Assembly: GCA_002170485.2 (NCBI GenBank)
Contig: NHDZ02000102.1
Span: 1 to 26,025 of the forward strand
Reading direction: 5' to 3'
Origin: MED660 sp002691025
Lineage (GTDB): Bacteria > Myxococcota_A > UBA9160 > UBA4427
DNA length: 26,025 nucleotides
The translations under genes and the position numbers were made by a program. Positions within the stretch are counted from its first letter, which is position 1, and every line of letters starts with the position of its first letter. The notes beneath the pieces were generated by a model. The model ran no database searches. It had not been told where the DNA came from and worked only from the letters and a program-made list of their open reading frames with translations. Positions 1 to 6,950 of this stretch are shown here, in pieces.

Positions 1-2
1 CC

Positions 3-221
3 CTGGAAGCCGCTCGAAAAGACGTGGGCTATGCGATGGCCGAGGAAATGGGCATCGCCACCCCCGAGCACGTCGCCCTCGGCAGCCCCGCCGATGTGGC
101 CGAACGCATGGAGTCCTACCGACAAGCCGGCGTTCGCCACTTCATCATCGAAACACTCGGGTTCGAGGAGCGGACCGAACAACTGGCGCGTTTCGCCGAA
201 GAAGTCAGGCCTCTACTCTAG
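3..221 (+). CDS. LLM class (luciferase-like) flavin/F420 oxidoreductase, C-terminal fragment
   Basis: The reading frame is open from the window edge and ends at TAG 219-221, giving about 72 residues, so the start lies upstream. The tail carries the typical luciferase-like monooxygenase ending: a GSPADVAERMESYRQAG segment (the helix that selects the cofactor/substrate loop), then a VRHFIIE strand and a final helix rich in E and R. Known members of this family are TIM-barrel enzymes that use FMNH2 or reduced F420. Whether this one uses FMN or F420 cannot be told from the tail. A PPOX-fold gene (350) and an SDR (834) follow on the same strand, suggesting a redox cluster that continues to the left of the window. 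Confidence 0.75.
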   Translation: MEAARKDVGYAMAEEMGIATPEHVALGSPADVAERMESYRQAGVRHFIIETLGFEERTEQLARFAEEVRPLL

Positions 222-332
222 AGATCTGATCTCAATTCGAGGGAGTCGACTTCCTCTGCCGCCTACCCAATAGGGTAAGCTCGGCCAGGCCAGGATTTCG
301 CCAGAGTCACGGGTTCACGAAAGTCAAACCCG
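221..332. promoter_or_regulatory. Intergenic leader with three short perfect inverted repeats
   Basis: The 128-base gap between the LLM tail and the PPOX gene holds three perfect hairpin-capable repeats. GAGAT/ATCTC lies at 221-233 with a 3-base loop and starts on the last base of the stop codon. TACCC/GGGTA lies at 264-277 with an AATA loop. CGGGTT/AACCCG lies at 310-332 with an 11-base loop, ending 3 bases before the AAGGAGG Shine-Dalgarno at 336-342. None is followed by a T-run. The first could end transcription of the LLM gene and the last could affect ribosome access, but this is inference from symmetry only. Confidence 0.3.
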
Positions 333-349
333 GCGAAGGAGGAAAGGCC

Positions 350-775
350 GTGTATAACAAGATGAGCGAAGAGGACCGCAACGTCTTTCTTTCGGAAGGC
401 CGAATCGCCATCGTCGCCATCGAGCGAGAGAATGCCCCTCCCCTGGCCGTCCCCATCTGGTTCAGCTTCCACCCGGAAGTGGGCCTCACCATCAGCACCC
501 AGGACGACTCACTCAAAGCCAGACTCCTGCGAAAAGCCGGACGCTTCACCCTCACGGTCCAGCAAGAGGAGCGACCGCATCGGTACGTGAGTGCGGAGGG
601 CCCGATTGTGGAGTTTCGGCCGGTGGACCCGGAAAAAGACATCCGCCCCATGGCCGAAATCTATGCCCCTGAAGAGGTCGAGATGTACGTGGCCGCATCC
701 AGCGAGTACCCTTCTTCGGCTATCGTGATGAAGCCCGAAACCTGGCGGTCCATGGATCAGACGAGCACGGACTAA
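350..775 (+). CDS. PPOX-fold (pyridoxamine 5'-phosphate oxidase-like) flavin/F420-binding protein
   Basis: This 141-residue protein has the small split-barrel layout of PPOX-class oxidoreductases. Residues 12-35 (LSEGRIAIVAIERENAPPLAVPIWF) form the first barrel strands with the usual 'gr.a.vat...g.P.vvPvwf' pattern. Residues 45-62 (GLTISTQDDSLKARLLRKAG) match the phosphate-binding 'K...l..dpRv' region, and RFTLTVQQEERPHRYVSAEG supplies the next strands. Such proteins bind FMN or F420 and reduce small organic substrates or biliverdin-type compounds; the substrate here is unknown. The GTG start at 350 is chosen because a strong AAGGAGG (336-342) sits 7 bases upstream; the internal ATG at 362 is a weaker alternative. 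It lies between an LLM oxidoreductase and an SDR, which fits a shared flavin/F420 redox role. Confidence 0.7.
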   Translation: MYNKMSEEDRNVFLSEGRIAIVAIERENAPPLAVPIWFSFHPEVGLTISTQDDSLKARLLRKAGRFTLTVQQEERPHRYVSAEGPIVEFRPVDPEKDIRPMAEIYAPEEVEMYVAASSEYPSSAIVMKPETWRSMDQTSTD

Positions 776-833
776 CAGAAGCAGGACAGCCCGGCCGAAC
801 CGGCCCGCAATTGGGGAGTACAAAATCCAAGCC

Positions 834-1613
834 ATGAAAAATCTATTTTCTGTGGAAGGCAAAGTCGCCCTGGTGACCGGTGGGTCCCGTGGCATCGGTG
901 AAATGATCGCAGAGGGCCTCGTCGCCAATGGGGTTCGTGTCTACATCTGTGCGCGTAAGGCCGAGGCCTGTGACGCCACGGCGGCTCGGCTCTCGGAAAT
1001 TGGCGAATGCATCAGCGTGCCCGCCGACCTTTCCACAGAAGCCGGCATCACCGCCCTGGTCGAACAGATCGCCAGTGCCGAAGAGCAACTCGATATCCTC
1101 ATCAACAATGCCGGCGCCACCTGGGGCGCCCCACTCGACGATTTCCCGGTGGCGGCCTTTGAGAAGGTGATGAACCTCAACGTCAACTCGGTTTTCGAGT
1201 TGACACGCCAATGTCTGCCCCTGCTTCGCAAGGGCGCCTCGGCTCCCGATCCCTCACGCGTGGTCATCACCTCGTCGGTGGAAGGCCTCTCGACATCCCG
1301 TCAAGCCAACTTTCCCTACAGTGCCTCCAAGGCGGGTGTCATTCATCTCGCCAAACACCTGGCGAAGACGGTGGCCCCCGAGAACATCACCGTGAACTGC
1401 CTGGCGCCAGGCCCCTTCGAATCCAAGATGATGGCGTTTGCGCTGGACAACCCCGATATGCGGTCCGCCATAGCAGGGAGCATTCCCCTTCAGAGAATCG
1501 GCGAACCCGAAGATGTAGCGGGCGCGGTCATCTACCTATGCTCCCGGGCTGGCGCGTACGTGACGGGACAGACTCTCGCCGTGGACGGCGGACTGGTGCT
1601 CGGCCCCGCCTGA
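834..1613 (+). CDS. Short-chain dehydrogenase/reductase (SDR, classical FabG-like)
   Basis: This 259-residue protein is a full-length classical SDR. The nucleotide-binding TGGSRGIG is at residues 15-22, NNAG at 91-94, the catalytic Ser within VITSSVEG near 147-148, and Tyr162/Lys166 in YSASK. It ends with the tetramer-type VTGQTLAVDGG. These enzymes oxidise or reduce hydroxy/keto groups with NAD(P)(H); a basic residue (R19) in the glycine loop and R41 after the second strand favour NADP(H), which is inference. The start ATG has only a loose GGGAG (813-817) upstream. A small GGCCG/CGGCC hairpin lies in the gap after the PPOX gene. It converges on an acyl-CoA synthetase with 14 bases between stops. 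The substrate is unknown; a 3-hydroxyacyl or steroid-like alcohol is compatible with the setting. Confidence 0.88.
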   Translation: MKNLFSVEGKVALVTGGSRGIGEMIAEGLVANGVRVYICARKAEACDATAARLSEIGECISVPADLSTEAGITALVEQIASAEEQLDILINNAGATWGAPLDDFPVAAFEKVMNLNVNSVFELTRQCLPLLRKGASAPDPSRVVITSSVEGLSTSRQANFPYSASKAGVIHLAKHLAKTVAPENITVNCLAPGPFESKMMAFALDNPDMRSAIAGSIPLQRIGEPEDVAGAVIYLCSRAGAYVTGQTLAVDGGLVLGPA

Positions 1614-1632
1614 GTCAGACCTTCCTCTCAGG
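1609..1632. terminator. Possible bidirectional terminator between convergent genes
   Basis: CCTGAG (1609-1614) pairs with CTCAGG (1627-1632) across a 12-base loop, and a nested TTCCT/AGGAA (1622-1634) can form an alternative stem. The structure covers both convergent stop codons (TGA ending at 1613 and the complement of TGA at 1628-1630). The stem is short and lacks a clear T-run on either strand, so function is uncertain. Confidence 0.25.
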
Positions 1633-3310
1633 AAAGCCCCATCTCCTCAAGGGCTTCCTCGCGAAGCTGGCGCTTCAGGATCTTGCCCGAGGCGATTCGA
1701 GGCAACGGCTCAGAAGAGAAGCGCATGAAACGGGGAATTTCGAAGCGAGCCAGGCGAGGCTCCAGAAACGCTTCGAGATCTTCCTGTGTGAGGTTCTGAC
1801 CTGTGTAGACGGTCGCCCCGACCTCTTCTCCCAACCGCTCGTCGGGCACGCCGTAGACGCTGGCTTCCAGCACCGCCGGGTGCTCGAGAAGAGCCGCCTC
1901 CACCGAGCCGCACCCGATGTTCTCGCCCCCCCGAATGACCAGATCCTTGATCCGGTCCACGATGAAGAGAAACCCTTCGTCATCGAGATACGCCACATCC
2001 CCCGTACAAAGCCAACCGTCCGAAAACGTCTCAGCATTGGCGTCGGGGCGATTCCAGTAGCCGCGAACCACCGAGGTTCCACGCACGCGAAGCTCTCCTC
2101 GCTCAAAGGGCGGCAGACTTTCTCCCTCTTCATTGACGATCTTGAGATCGAGAACCGCTGAGGCTCGCCCCGAACTCTCCGGTCGAGCCAGATAGTCGGG
2201 CCCGGAAATACCGGTCCCGATCGCATTCGTCTCGGTCATGCCCCAGCCCGTATTCGGAGCCGCCCGCTCAAAAGCCGTGTCGATGCCCTTCACCTGGGAA
2301 GGAGCACGAGGCGCCCCACCGCCACCCACGAGAGCCAGAGAGCTGAGGTCACGGTCGCTCCCCCGGGCATATTCGACCAGGTCTCCTGTCATGGCCGCCG
2401 GGGCGATCACGGCATTGATCTGCTCTCGCTCGATCAATTCGGCCGCCTTGGCGACATCCCATTTGTACATGGAAACCACACGACGTTGCGCGCGATACGA
2501 AAGCAGGAAGACCGCGTGCGAACCTGTCACATGGAAAAGGGGCACACCAAGCAGAATCGCCGCTTGGGAGGAACTTTCGGACGGCTGAATCCCCTTCACA
2601 TGAAGATCGCTGAGCATGTCCAGTTCCCAGGAAAGCAGAGCCGAGATGATGTTGCGGTGACACGCGACCACACCTTTGGGGTGACCTGTGGAACCCGAGG
2701 TATAGAAGATCGTCGCATCGTCGTGGGGATCGATCTCGGCCGCGGGCATCGCACCGTCGGGATAGGCCTCGAGGAGATCGGATAGCTTTCGTGCCTTTCC
2801 CAGTCCGTGCAGATGATCGGTCCGGACACCCAGCACACCCACGAGGCTCTCGGGAAGGGAGGCGCAATGAGAAAGCCTCTCCAGACGCTCTTCGTCCGCA
2901 AAGAGAACCCGGGCGCCGCTGTCCTGCAGACCGTAGGCCATTTCATCGGGCTTCCAGAGGGAGTTCATGGCCACCGCGATGGCCCCGATGGAAGTGATCG
3001 CTTCAAATGCCAGGATCCATTCGGGGTAGTTCCGCATGGAGATGGCGACACGGTCCCCCTTCGTGATTCCATATTCTTCCACGAGGATTCGAGCCATCCG
3101 AGAGGACAACTCCCAGACCTGATCAAACGTGAGACGCTCATTCTCGTAAATCAGGAAGGGAAGATCACTTCGGTTTTCACTGAAGAGCTCACGAAGGCTG
3201 GACGGAGCATTCTTGAACGCGCGACACGACCGACCGTAGAGATCCACGAGAGTCAGCTCGTAGGGTTGACCCTCCCCGGTCATTTCTTCAATCGCGGCCT
3301 GCCTGTCCAC
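1628..3310 (-). CDS. Acyl-CoA synthetase / AMP-dependent ligase (class I adenylate-forming)
   Basis: This 560-residue protein carries all core motifs of fatty-acid/aryl-CoA ligases: the P-loop-like YTSGSTGHPKG (residues 203-213), GWGMTET (355-361), LCTGD with Asp438, the hinge region DRIKDLVIRGGENIG (452-466), and the C-terminal lysine in ASGKILKRQL (Lys543). It should activate a carboxylic acid to its acyl-AMP and then to the CoA thioester in the cytoplasm. Chain length or aromatic preference cannot be read from sequence. The start is GTG at 3310, preceded by GAGAGGGG about 5 bases upstream; an internal ATG at residue 10 has no better site. It is divergent from the amidohydrolase at 3500, sharing a 189-base control region. 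With the SDR, amidohydrolase and LLM genes nearby it suggests an acid-activating catabolic branch. Confidence 0.9.
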   Translation of the reverse strand: MDRQAAIEEMTGEGQPYELTLVDLYGRSCRAFKNAPSSLRELFSENRSDLPFLIYENERLTFDQVWELSSRMARILVEEYGITKGDRVAISMRNYPEWILAFEAITSIGAIAVAMNSLWKPDEMAYGLQDSGARVLFADEERLERLSHCASLPESLVGVLGVRTDHLHGLGKARKLSDLLEAYPDGAMPAAEIDPHDDATIFYTSGSTGHPKGVVACHRNIISALLSWELDMLSDLHVKGIQPSESSSQAAILLGVPLFHVTGSHAVFLLSYRAQRRVVSMYKWDVAKAAELIEREQINAVIAPAAMTGDLVEYARGSDRDLSSLALVGGGGAPRAPSQVKGIDTAFERAAPNTGWGMTETNAIGTGISGPDYLARPESSGRASAVLDLKIVNEEGESLPPFERGELRVRGTSVVRGYWNRPDANAETFSDGWLCTGDVAYLDDEGFLFIVDRIKDLVIRGGENIGCGSVEAALLEHPAVLEASVYGVPDERLGEEVGATVYTGQNLTQEDLEAFLEPRLARFEIPRFMRFSSEPLPRIASGKILKRQLREEALEEMGLS

Positions 3311-3499
3311 AAAAACCCCTCTCTGAAAATCGATGCTCCAAAGCCCAGTGACATACGTTGGCTTCTTTCCTTATGGGCGTGAGGGTAGCGAGCCGATTTT
3401 CAGGAGCGCAATACCTATCTGGCGATCTCGGGAAGCAGTGACCTATGCTCCCCATCTCGCGGGCCATCACGCCGTGGCTTCTCCACAAGAGGGTGCAGG

Positions 3500-4708
3500 A
3501 TGCAAAAGCACGAGATCGTGATCTCCGCCGACGGGCATGTACAGGAAACGGATGCCATGTGGGAGCGGGTCCCCGAGCCTCTGCGGTCGGAGTGCGCCCC
3601 CACCGTCGAATCCCATCCTGAAGGCGTCATCTACAACTCGCTCAAGAAGTCCGAGCTCATGGAAATCGAAGTCCTGGAGGGGAGCACGCCCGAGGATCGC
3701 CAACGCGAATTTCGCGACGATCCCTCTGGCGGCACCGACCTGGAACTACGCCAAGCCCACCAACGGGCCGACGGTGTCCACGCGGAAGTCATCTTCCCCA
3801 ATGATCTGCTCGAACTCGGGTCCTCTCACGATCCGGAAATGAACTTCACTCTCGCCCGGGTCTACAACGAATGGATTGCTGAACTCTTCGCTCCGGCCTC
3901 CGTGCGTTGCCTGCCCGTCGCCCTCATCCCTACCGATGACGTCGACCGGGCAGTCCAGGAAATCGAGCATTGCCTCTCCCTGGGTTTTCGTTCCGTCATG
4001 CTCCCGTGCGCCAACGCCTGGCTCCCCTACGACCTTCCTGTGTATGAACCTCTCTGGAGCCTGATCGAAGAGGCCCGAATCCCTCTCAACTTCCATGTCT
4101 TCACGGGAAATGTGTCCTTTGGGGCAGACTTTGCCAAGGTGGAGCACATGAGTGAGGCCGATTTCTCCGCGCGACAGAAAGCGGCCGAACCCCATGTCCA
4201 CGAGCATCGGAAGGAATCCCTGGCGACCACGGTTCTGGGCATGGCGGCCGGCATCTCTCCCCTTGTCCACTTGACGGGCGGTGGCGTCCTGGAACGTCAC
4301 CCTGATCTCCAGTTCATCATCACCGAGGCCGAGGCCGGATGGCTCGCCTGGACCCTGCAGGCCATGGACGCCATGCAGCAAAGGCGGCGGCTGGGACTCC
4401 ACAGCCTCTCCTTGAAAGCCAGCGAATATTTCCTGCGCCAGGGCGCCGTCACTTTTTCTGATGACCGCGTGGCGCTCAACAACGTCGACTTCACCGGAAC
4501 CGAATGCCTCATGTGGGGCAACGACTACCCCCATGACGAGGGCACCTACCCCCGAAGCGAAGAGTTCCGAACCGAAATCAGGGAAGCTTTAGGCCCCGCT
4601 CCAGCCGAGGCGCTTTTCGCGGGAAACGCCGCCCGGATCTACGGCTTTGATCTCGAAGCCCTACACCGTCAAGAGACCCAGGATCGGGCCTCGAGCCTGG
4701 CTGGATAG
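3500..4708 (+). CDS. Amidohydrolase-2 family (ACMSD/LigW-like) metal-dependent hydrolase or decarboxylase
   Basis: This 402-residue TIM-barrel protein begins with the family's first-strand metal motif, D11-G-H13 (SADGHVQE). A second ligand is likely His199 in LNFHVFTG; further conserved blocks are TEAEAGWLAWTLQAMD (275-290), the WGNDYPHDEGTYP block (339-351) with its catalytic Asp, and the terminal NAARIYGF. That order is characteristic of the amidohydrolase-2 (COG2159) proteins, which hydrolyse or decarboxylate carboxylated ring and CoA-like substrates; members of this length are frequent in steroid, polyketide and aromatic-degrading gene sets. The ATG at 3500 has AAGAGGG at 3487-3493. It stands alone on its strand, divergent from the acyl-CoA synthetase and convergent with the serine hydrolase. 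Hydrolase versus decarboxylase cannot be decided here. Confidence 0.82.
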   Translation: MQKHEIVISADGHVQETDAMWERVPEPLRSECAPTVESHPEGVIYNSLKKSELMEIEVLEGSTPEDRQREFRDDPSGGTDLELRQAHQRADGVHAEVIFPNDLLELGSSHDPEMNFTLARVYNEWIAELFAPASVRCLPVALIPTDDVDRAVQEIEHCLSLGFRSVMLPCANAWLPYDLPVYEPLWSLIEEARIPLNFHVFTGNVSFGADFAKVEHMSEADFSARQKAAEPHVHEHRKESLATTVLGMAAGISPLVHLTGGGVLERHPDLQFIITEAEAGWLAWTLQAMDAMQQRRRLGLHSLSLKASEYFLRQGAVTFSDDRVALNNVDFTGTECLMWGNDYPHDEGTYPRSEEFRTEIREALGPAPAEALFAGNAARIYGFDLEALHRQETQDRASSLAG

Positions 4709-4739
4709 AACCTCTTTCCCGCCACCGCCGACTTCGCGT

Positions 4740-6062
4740 TCAGGGCCCGAAGACCCCTGTCAAGACACTTCGAAGGACCGTCAGAGGATCCGGGCGCTCT
4801 CGTCCATCATCCGACGCATACCCGACCCAGACCGCCACCAGATCGCGCCGAGGATTGACGAGCAGCCCCTGGCCAGCCCAGCCGCCCTTGTAGATGTCAT
4901 CATTCTCGAAAACCGTATCCCACTGGTAGACGTTGTGACGCACCTCGTCGGGCACCGGGTAGGGCCACCGCCCATTCCGAAGAAGCGCCGGATCGCCTCC
5001 ATGGAGAAGCACCTCCACATAACGGTCCGAAACAATCGGAGTCGCCACCACCCCCTTCTGACTCGGCGTAAAAAGCAGACCGAAGCGCGCCATGTCCCTT
5101 GGATTCGCAAGCAATCCACCCGACGTCAAAGGAACTCCGTTTCGGCCCGCCAGGATCGACGCATCGGACTCCGCCCCCATACGGCCCCACACCGTTTGGC
5201 TGAGTGCATCTTGAAACGGCATCCCCGTGACGTTTTCGACCACCCAGCCCAGCACGAACGTATTGACGCCACTGTAATCAAAACCCGTTCCCGGCGGCGC
5301 CCAACGACCCACGTTCAACGAAGCGAGCATGGAATACGGATCATCGGGTGAGTTCGCAGTACGAACGGCATCGCCCAGCGAAGCTTCAAACTGCATGTAG
5401 CAGGTATCCCTGTCCGAGTAGTCCCCATCCGGACAATCCACCCCGGAGGCCATGTCCAGGATCTGGCGAACGGATACGCCCTCGAAATCCGTCCCCATCA
5501 ACTCCGGCACGTAGACTTCCACCGGCTGACTCACGTCCACGCGACCCTCGTCTTCAAGAATCGCCAGAACGGTGGAGACCAGCACCTTGGTGACCGACCA
5601 CCAGATCGGCTTCTCATGAGGCTCCATCCGGGGATAGGCTTCGAAAACAATCTCACCGCGGTGAAGAATCACCACCCCCATCGTGGTGGACTCATCACTC
5701 GCCAGGTACTTCGCATAGGGCAAGCTGCCACTGGGGGTCGAGACTGGAAAATCGGCAATCCGGTCATCTTGTTGCGTAGCCAACTCACTCACCGGACCTC
5801 GACGATATACGTTCACCGTGGGCACGATCTGATGCAGGTTCTTGTTGTTCCACGCCATGTCGGCACCACTCACTTCCCACCAGACCTTTTCATCCGGGTC
5901 AGGCAGAGCGCGGTGCTGCTCGAGCGTTTCCTTCACGCTCGACGCCGGCGTGATAGGCGGAGGCGGCGGGCCCGCCGCATGCTGACAGCCCAGCAGGGTG
6001 CCCCCATGCACCCCAAGCAGGACGAGACACCCGAACACGTGAAGACGCAAGCGGTGTTGCAT
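4740..6062 (-). CDS. Serine hydrolase lipoprotein of the class C beta-lactamase / NylB-like family
   Basis: This 440-residue protein has the beta-lactamase/transpeptidase fold signature. The nucleophile motif is S156-V-T-K159, followed by LVSTVLAILEDEGRVD. The tyrosine motif is YSGVNTFVLG near residue 263, where NylB-type 6-aminohexanoate-oligomer hydrolases carry Y-x-x-x-N-T; a late GGWAGQGLLVNP block replaces the KTG box. The N-terminus (MQHRLRLHVFGCLVLLGVHGGTLLGC) is a lipoprotein signal with lipobox LLGC, Cys26, followed by a proline run, so it is probably membrane-anchored outside the cytoplasm. I chose ATG 6062 rather than the upstream in-frame start because AAGGGGAGGG lies about 8 bases before it and this avoids overlap with the Bax-like gene 25 bases upstream. 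Amide or ester substrates are possible; a role in beta-lactam resistance is not implied. Confidence 0.85.
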   Translation of the reverse strand: MQHRLRLHVFGCLVLLGVHGGTLLGCQHAAGPPPPPITPASSVKETLEQHRALPDPDEKVWWEVSGADMAWNNKNLHQIVPTVNVYRRGPVSELATQQDDRIADFPVSTPSGSLPYAKYLASDESTTMGVVILHRGEIVFEAYPRMEPHEKPIWWSVTKVLVSTVLAILEDEGRVDVSQPVEVYVPELMGTDFEGVSVRQILDMASGVDCPDGDYSDRDTCYMQFEASLGDAVRTANSPDDPYSMLASLNVGRWAPPGTGFDYSGVNTFVLGWVVENVTGMPFQDALSQTVWGRMGAESDASILAGRNGVPLTSGGLLANPRDMARFGLLFTPSQKGVVATPIVSDRYVEVLLHGGDPALLRNGRWPYPVPDEVRHNVYQWDTVFENDDIYKGGWAGQGLLVNPRRDLVAVWVGYASDDGRERPDPLTVLRSVLTGVFGP

Positions 6063-6087
6063 GGGTCTTGCCCTCCCCTTCAAGCGA

Positions 6088-6900
6088 TCAAGCCGGGTCG
6101 TTCTCGCCCACGCCGCCAAAGGGACGTAGAGCATGGGTCTGGCGGGCCTCGCAGGCCTTCTTGATTCCCGAAGCGCTGTCGAACCGAGTCAGGTCATTGA
6201 AACGGATCATGGACTGCAGGGTGTGGACATACTCTTCGCCTCGAGCCGAATAACCACGCAACCCCTCGGCCATGGCCAATCCGCTGGGAGCCTCTTCTCG
6301 TTTGCGCTCTTCCGCCCGGATTGCCCTCAGCGATTCGTATCGGGTGTTCTGGTTGAGATTGAGCATGAAGGCATTCACGGAGTCCTGTGCGTTGCGAAAC
6401 AGACGGACCTCGTAGGTCTTTCCTTTGGGTCGCTCTTCCGGGACCAGGCCGCAGCCTTTCTCAAAGCACCACTGACCGAAAAAATTATGACCTTCCCTGG
6501 CGAAGCGAGACGTTCCCCACGCCGATTCATTCGCCCCCTGGGCCAGGCCCAGTGAAACCGGCACTTCGTCCACATGGACCAGCAGGCGCTTCACGTTTCC
6601 TTCATCCGCCGTGGCGGTCTTCAGCCCGTAGTCCTTGGCAAGCCCCTCCACAAAACCCCGATCCGAGGAACCGGGCTTCTGCCCCTTCTTCTCCTCCCCC
6701 AGGATCTTGACCAAACGCTTGCGGTCTTCCAGCAACCGGTCGTTCTCTTTCCTCAGCATCGGAGCGAGATAACAGAAGAAAGCCTGCTTCCGTTCACTGG
6801 CGTTCTTGATCTTGGCAAAGTCAGGGACACTCTGACTGGTCTCGCCCACGCAACAAATCAGACCCAAGCACAATGCAGACGCAAACCAGACTCGACTCAT
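6088..6900 (-). CDS. bax: Bax-like glucosaminidase (peptidoglycan N-acetylglucosaminidase domain), exported
   Basis: The hallmark is the block GLAQGANESAWGTSRFAREG followed by HNFFGQWCF, nearly the signature of Escherichia coli Bax and related glucosaminidase-domain proteins, with the Glu of NESAWG as the expected catalytic acid. The family cleaves glycan strands of peptidoglycan. The start ATG 6900 (MSRVWFASALCLGLICCVG) gives a hydrophobic export signal, with Cys residues 16-17 that could act as a lipobox, and has GGGGAGGGAAG directly upstream; the longer in-frame start at 6951 overlaps the preceding gene and lacks these features. The protein is 270 residues, with a basic, coiled-coil-like segment (residues 47-75) before the catalytic domain. 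It is the middle gene of a likely operon: 50 bases after the MBL protein and 25 bases before the serine hydrolase, so two exported hydrolases are co-transcribed. Confidence 0.85.
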   Translation of the reverse strand: MSRVWFASALCLGLICCVGETSQSVPDFAKIKNASERKQAFFCYLAPMLRKENDRLLEDRKRLVKILGEEKKGQKPGSSDRGFVEGLAKDYGLKTATADEGNVKRLLVHVDEVPVSLGLAQGANESAWGTSRFAREGHNFFGQWCFEKGCGLVPEERPKGKTYEVRLFRNAQDSVNAFMLNLNQNTRYESLRAIRAEERKREEAPSGLAMAEGLRGYSARGEEYVHTLQSMIRFNDLTRFDSASGIKKACEARQTHALRPFGGVGENDPA

Positions 6901-6950
6901 CTTCCCTCCCCACCCCTTCGTCCAGAACTCAAACGCGGCACACAGGCCCA

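Noticed and set aside
3311..3499. Possible promoters in the divergent gap between acyl-CoA synthetase and amidohydrolase
   Set aside because: I could not find a -35/-10 pair with proper spacing on either strand, nor a convincing palindrome.
4740..6062. Interpretation of the serine hydrolase as an antibiotic-resistance beta-lactamase
   Set aside because: The tyrosine motif and the GGWAGQ block resemble NylB/esterase-type relatives and the protein is a lipoprotein longer than AmpC; fold membership alone does not support resistance.
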